DNA of 64,000 nt from Paenibacillus endoradicis. Its GTDB lineage: Bacteria > Bacillota > Bacilli > Paenibacillales > Paenibacillaceae. The DNA lies in NCBI RefSeq assembly GCF_024721975.1, contig NZ_JANQBB010000007.1:124001-188000 (forward strand), in the 5' to 3' direction. Positions 63,087 through 64,000 of the stretch are shown piece after piece; the first letter of the stretch is position 1, and every line of letters begins with the position of its first letter. The notes beneath the pieces were generated by a model. The model was not told where the DNA came from. It ran no database searches and saw nothing but the letters and a program-made list of their open reading frames with translations. A program made the translations under genes and the position numbers.

Positions 63087-63854
63087 TTACTTTGTTCTTC
63101 CATATTGTTTGGCATAGGAAAGTACTCGAGCATAAAGTCTTTGATCTTTCAAAGTTTTTAACGGTGCAATTTGAGGACGCGTATTTACCTCGAGAATCCA
63201 AGGGTAGCCTGTGGCATCTAATGCTACATCTAGTGCTACATCTAGTGCCAGCTCTTTGAAGTCATTATAATACTTTTCGAAATGTTCTCCCGTAGCAACA
63301 CCAATGTTGTTTAATTGAATGTTGATACGTTCTGTCGTAATTGCATCAAATCCTGCTCTTATCATAGTTTCATGGAAAAGAGCTAATGTTCCGCCTTGAT
63401 GATAGTTAGTGACTATTTTACCGTGTTGTCCAATTTTAACAGAAACAGCAGAACTTACCCAACTACCCTTATTCGTTTTTTGAACCATGATTCTGATATC
63501 AAAAGGATTTTTGTTGATTGTAGTTAGATTTATTCCTTTTTGCAATACATAAGATTGACTATTAGCAAATAGGAATAAATGTTGAAATAAAAGTTCTGGC
63601 GTAGAAAATTTTAATTTATTTAGATTGTATTGAATATGATAACCGTTGTCTTTAATATCAATTCTAATAATACGAGATCCTCCCGTCCCACCGGTAGGTT
63701 TGAAATAGACAGAAGAATACAAAGATAACATTAAGTCTAGATTTGTTTTGTTGAAAAGCATAGTATGAGGAACATATTTACTTAACTCTCGATGTTGTAA
63801 TAACCATTTGGTTTTAATCCATTTACTTTTTATTGTTCTGCTTTCATATGTCAT
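63087..63854 (-). CDS. YheC/YheD-like ATP-grasp protein (spore-coat-associated family)
   Basis: A 255-residue protein. The central VYFKPTGGTGGSRIIRI is the ATP-binding loop, DIRIMVQK and the C-terminal WILEVNTRPQIAPL carry the metal and ATP ligands of ATP-grasp enzymes. It matches YheC/YheD-type proteins, named from B. subtilis spore-coat-associated members; most are longer (340-450), so this is a compact form lacking the N-terminal extension. The run ALDVALDVALDATG contains a 12-bp in-frame duplication near 63225-63250. The start follows AGGGAGGA. Confidence 0.82.
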   Translation of the reverse strand: MTYESRTIKSKWIKTKWLLQHRELSKYVPHTMLFNKTNLDLMLSLYSSVYFKPTGGTGGSRIIRIDIKDNGYHIQYNLNKLKFSTPELLFQHLFLFANSQSYVLQKGINLTTINKNPFDIRIMVQKTNKGSWVSSAVSVKIGQHGKIVTNYHQGGTLALFHETMIRAGFDAITTERINIQLNNIGVATGEHFEKYYNDFKELALDVALDVALDATGYPWILEVNTRPQIAPLKTLKDQRLYARVLSYAKQYGRTK

Positions 63855-64000
63855 TTTCTAATCCTCCCTTCTTCAATATATATATGAATAGGGGAAAGGT
63901 TGTGCCTCCATGCTTGTCTAGGTATTATGTGGAACTGTTATGATGTTTATCTCATGTAAACCGTCTTTATAGTCTTAATATTGACAATGATTTTACATAT

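Overview
The window looks like a chromosomal segment of a low-GC, spore-forming, S-layer-bearing Firmicute of the Paenibacillus type. The evidence is strong AGGAGG-type ribosome binding sites, SLH-domain surface proteins, a B. subtilis-like ydaO/c-di-AMP riboswitch ahead of a KimA-type potassium importer, a YheC/D-type spore-coat ATP-grasp protein, and a polysaccharide locus resembling the slg (S-layer glycosylation) clusters of Paenibacillus alvei and Geobacillus. I see no tRNA or rRNA genes, CRISPR arrays, transposases or prophage genes.

Layout. 0-5 kb: the tail of a sodium:neurotransmitter-type symporter, a queuosine-precursor transporter behind a preQ1-I riboswitch, then a DoxX plus two MFS exporters operon. 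5-18.3 kb: a surface-anchored GHL10 glycoside-hydrolase-like protein with three SLH domains and a cre-like site, then an L-rhamnose catabolic operon (rhaEW, an ASRT-like small protein, rhaI, rhaB, rhaR) followed by lutABC. Rhamnose would go to DHAP plus L-lactaldehyde, then L-lactate, then pyruvate. A family of roughly 100-bp intergenic repeats lies inside the rha operon.

18.4-38.9 kb: the polysaccharide/S-layer glycan locus. It has a divergent O-antigen-ligase-like protein (candidate oligosaccharyl:protein transferase), galU, an orphan membrane protein, an ABC exporter (wzm/wzt), a methyltransferase with a C-terminal coiled coil of seven 28-residue repeats, a WsaF-like rhamnosyltransferase, a HAD-type protein carrying two copies of the same repeat, further glycosyltransferases, an acyltransferase, rmlACBD for dTDP-L-rhamnose, and a WbaP/WsfP-type initiating sugar-phosphate transferase. 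The methyltransferase, coiled coil and Wzt C-terminal domain together resemble the WbdD/Wzt chain-length 'molecular ruler' of E. coli O9a. This is the most interesting system in the window.

39-54 kb: a DUF2167 membrane protein, a DUF1697 protein, and a 7TM hybrid sensor kinase with a SARP/SAPR-type response regulator. Their own promoter lacks a -35 box but carries perfect-period 11-bp direct repeats. Next come a giant (about 2,500-residue) Ig-like repeat protein with three SLH domains and a GT-C-like membrane protein resembling WsfD. 54-64 kb: a small secreted protein, an OmpR-type response regulator/kinase pair, a YfbR-like HD nucleotidase, the c-di-AMP riboswitch with kimA, a universal stress protein, a MarR regulator, a serine beta-lactamase-like hydrolase and a YheC/D-like protein. 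The MarR promoter shares an operator-like block with the DoxX/MFS promoter at the other end of the window.

All functions are inferred from sequence reading alone. Domain boundaries and transmembrane counts are approximate.
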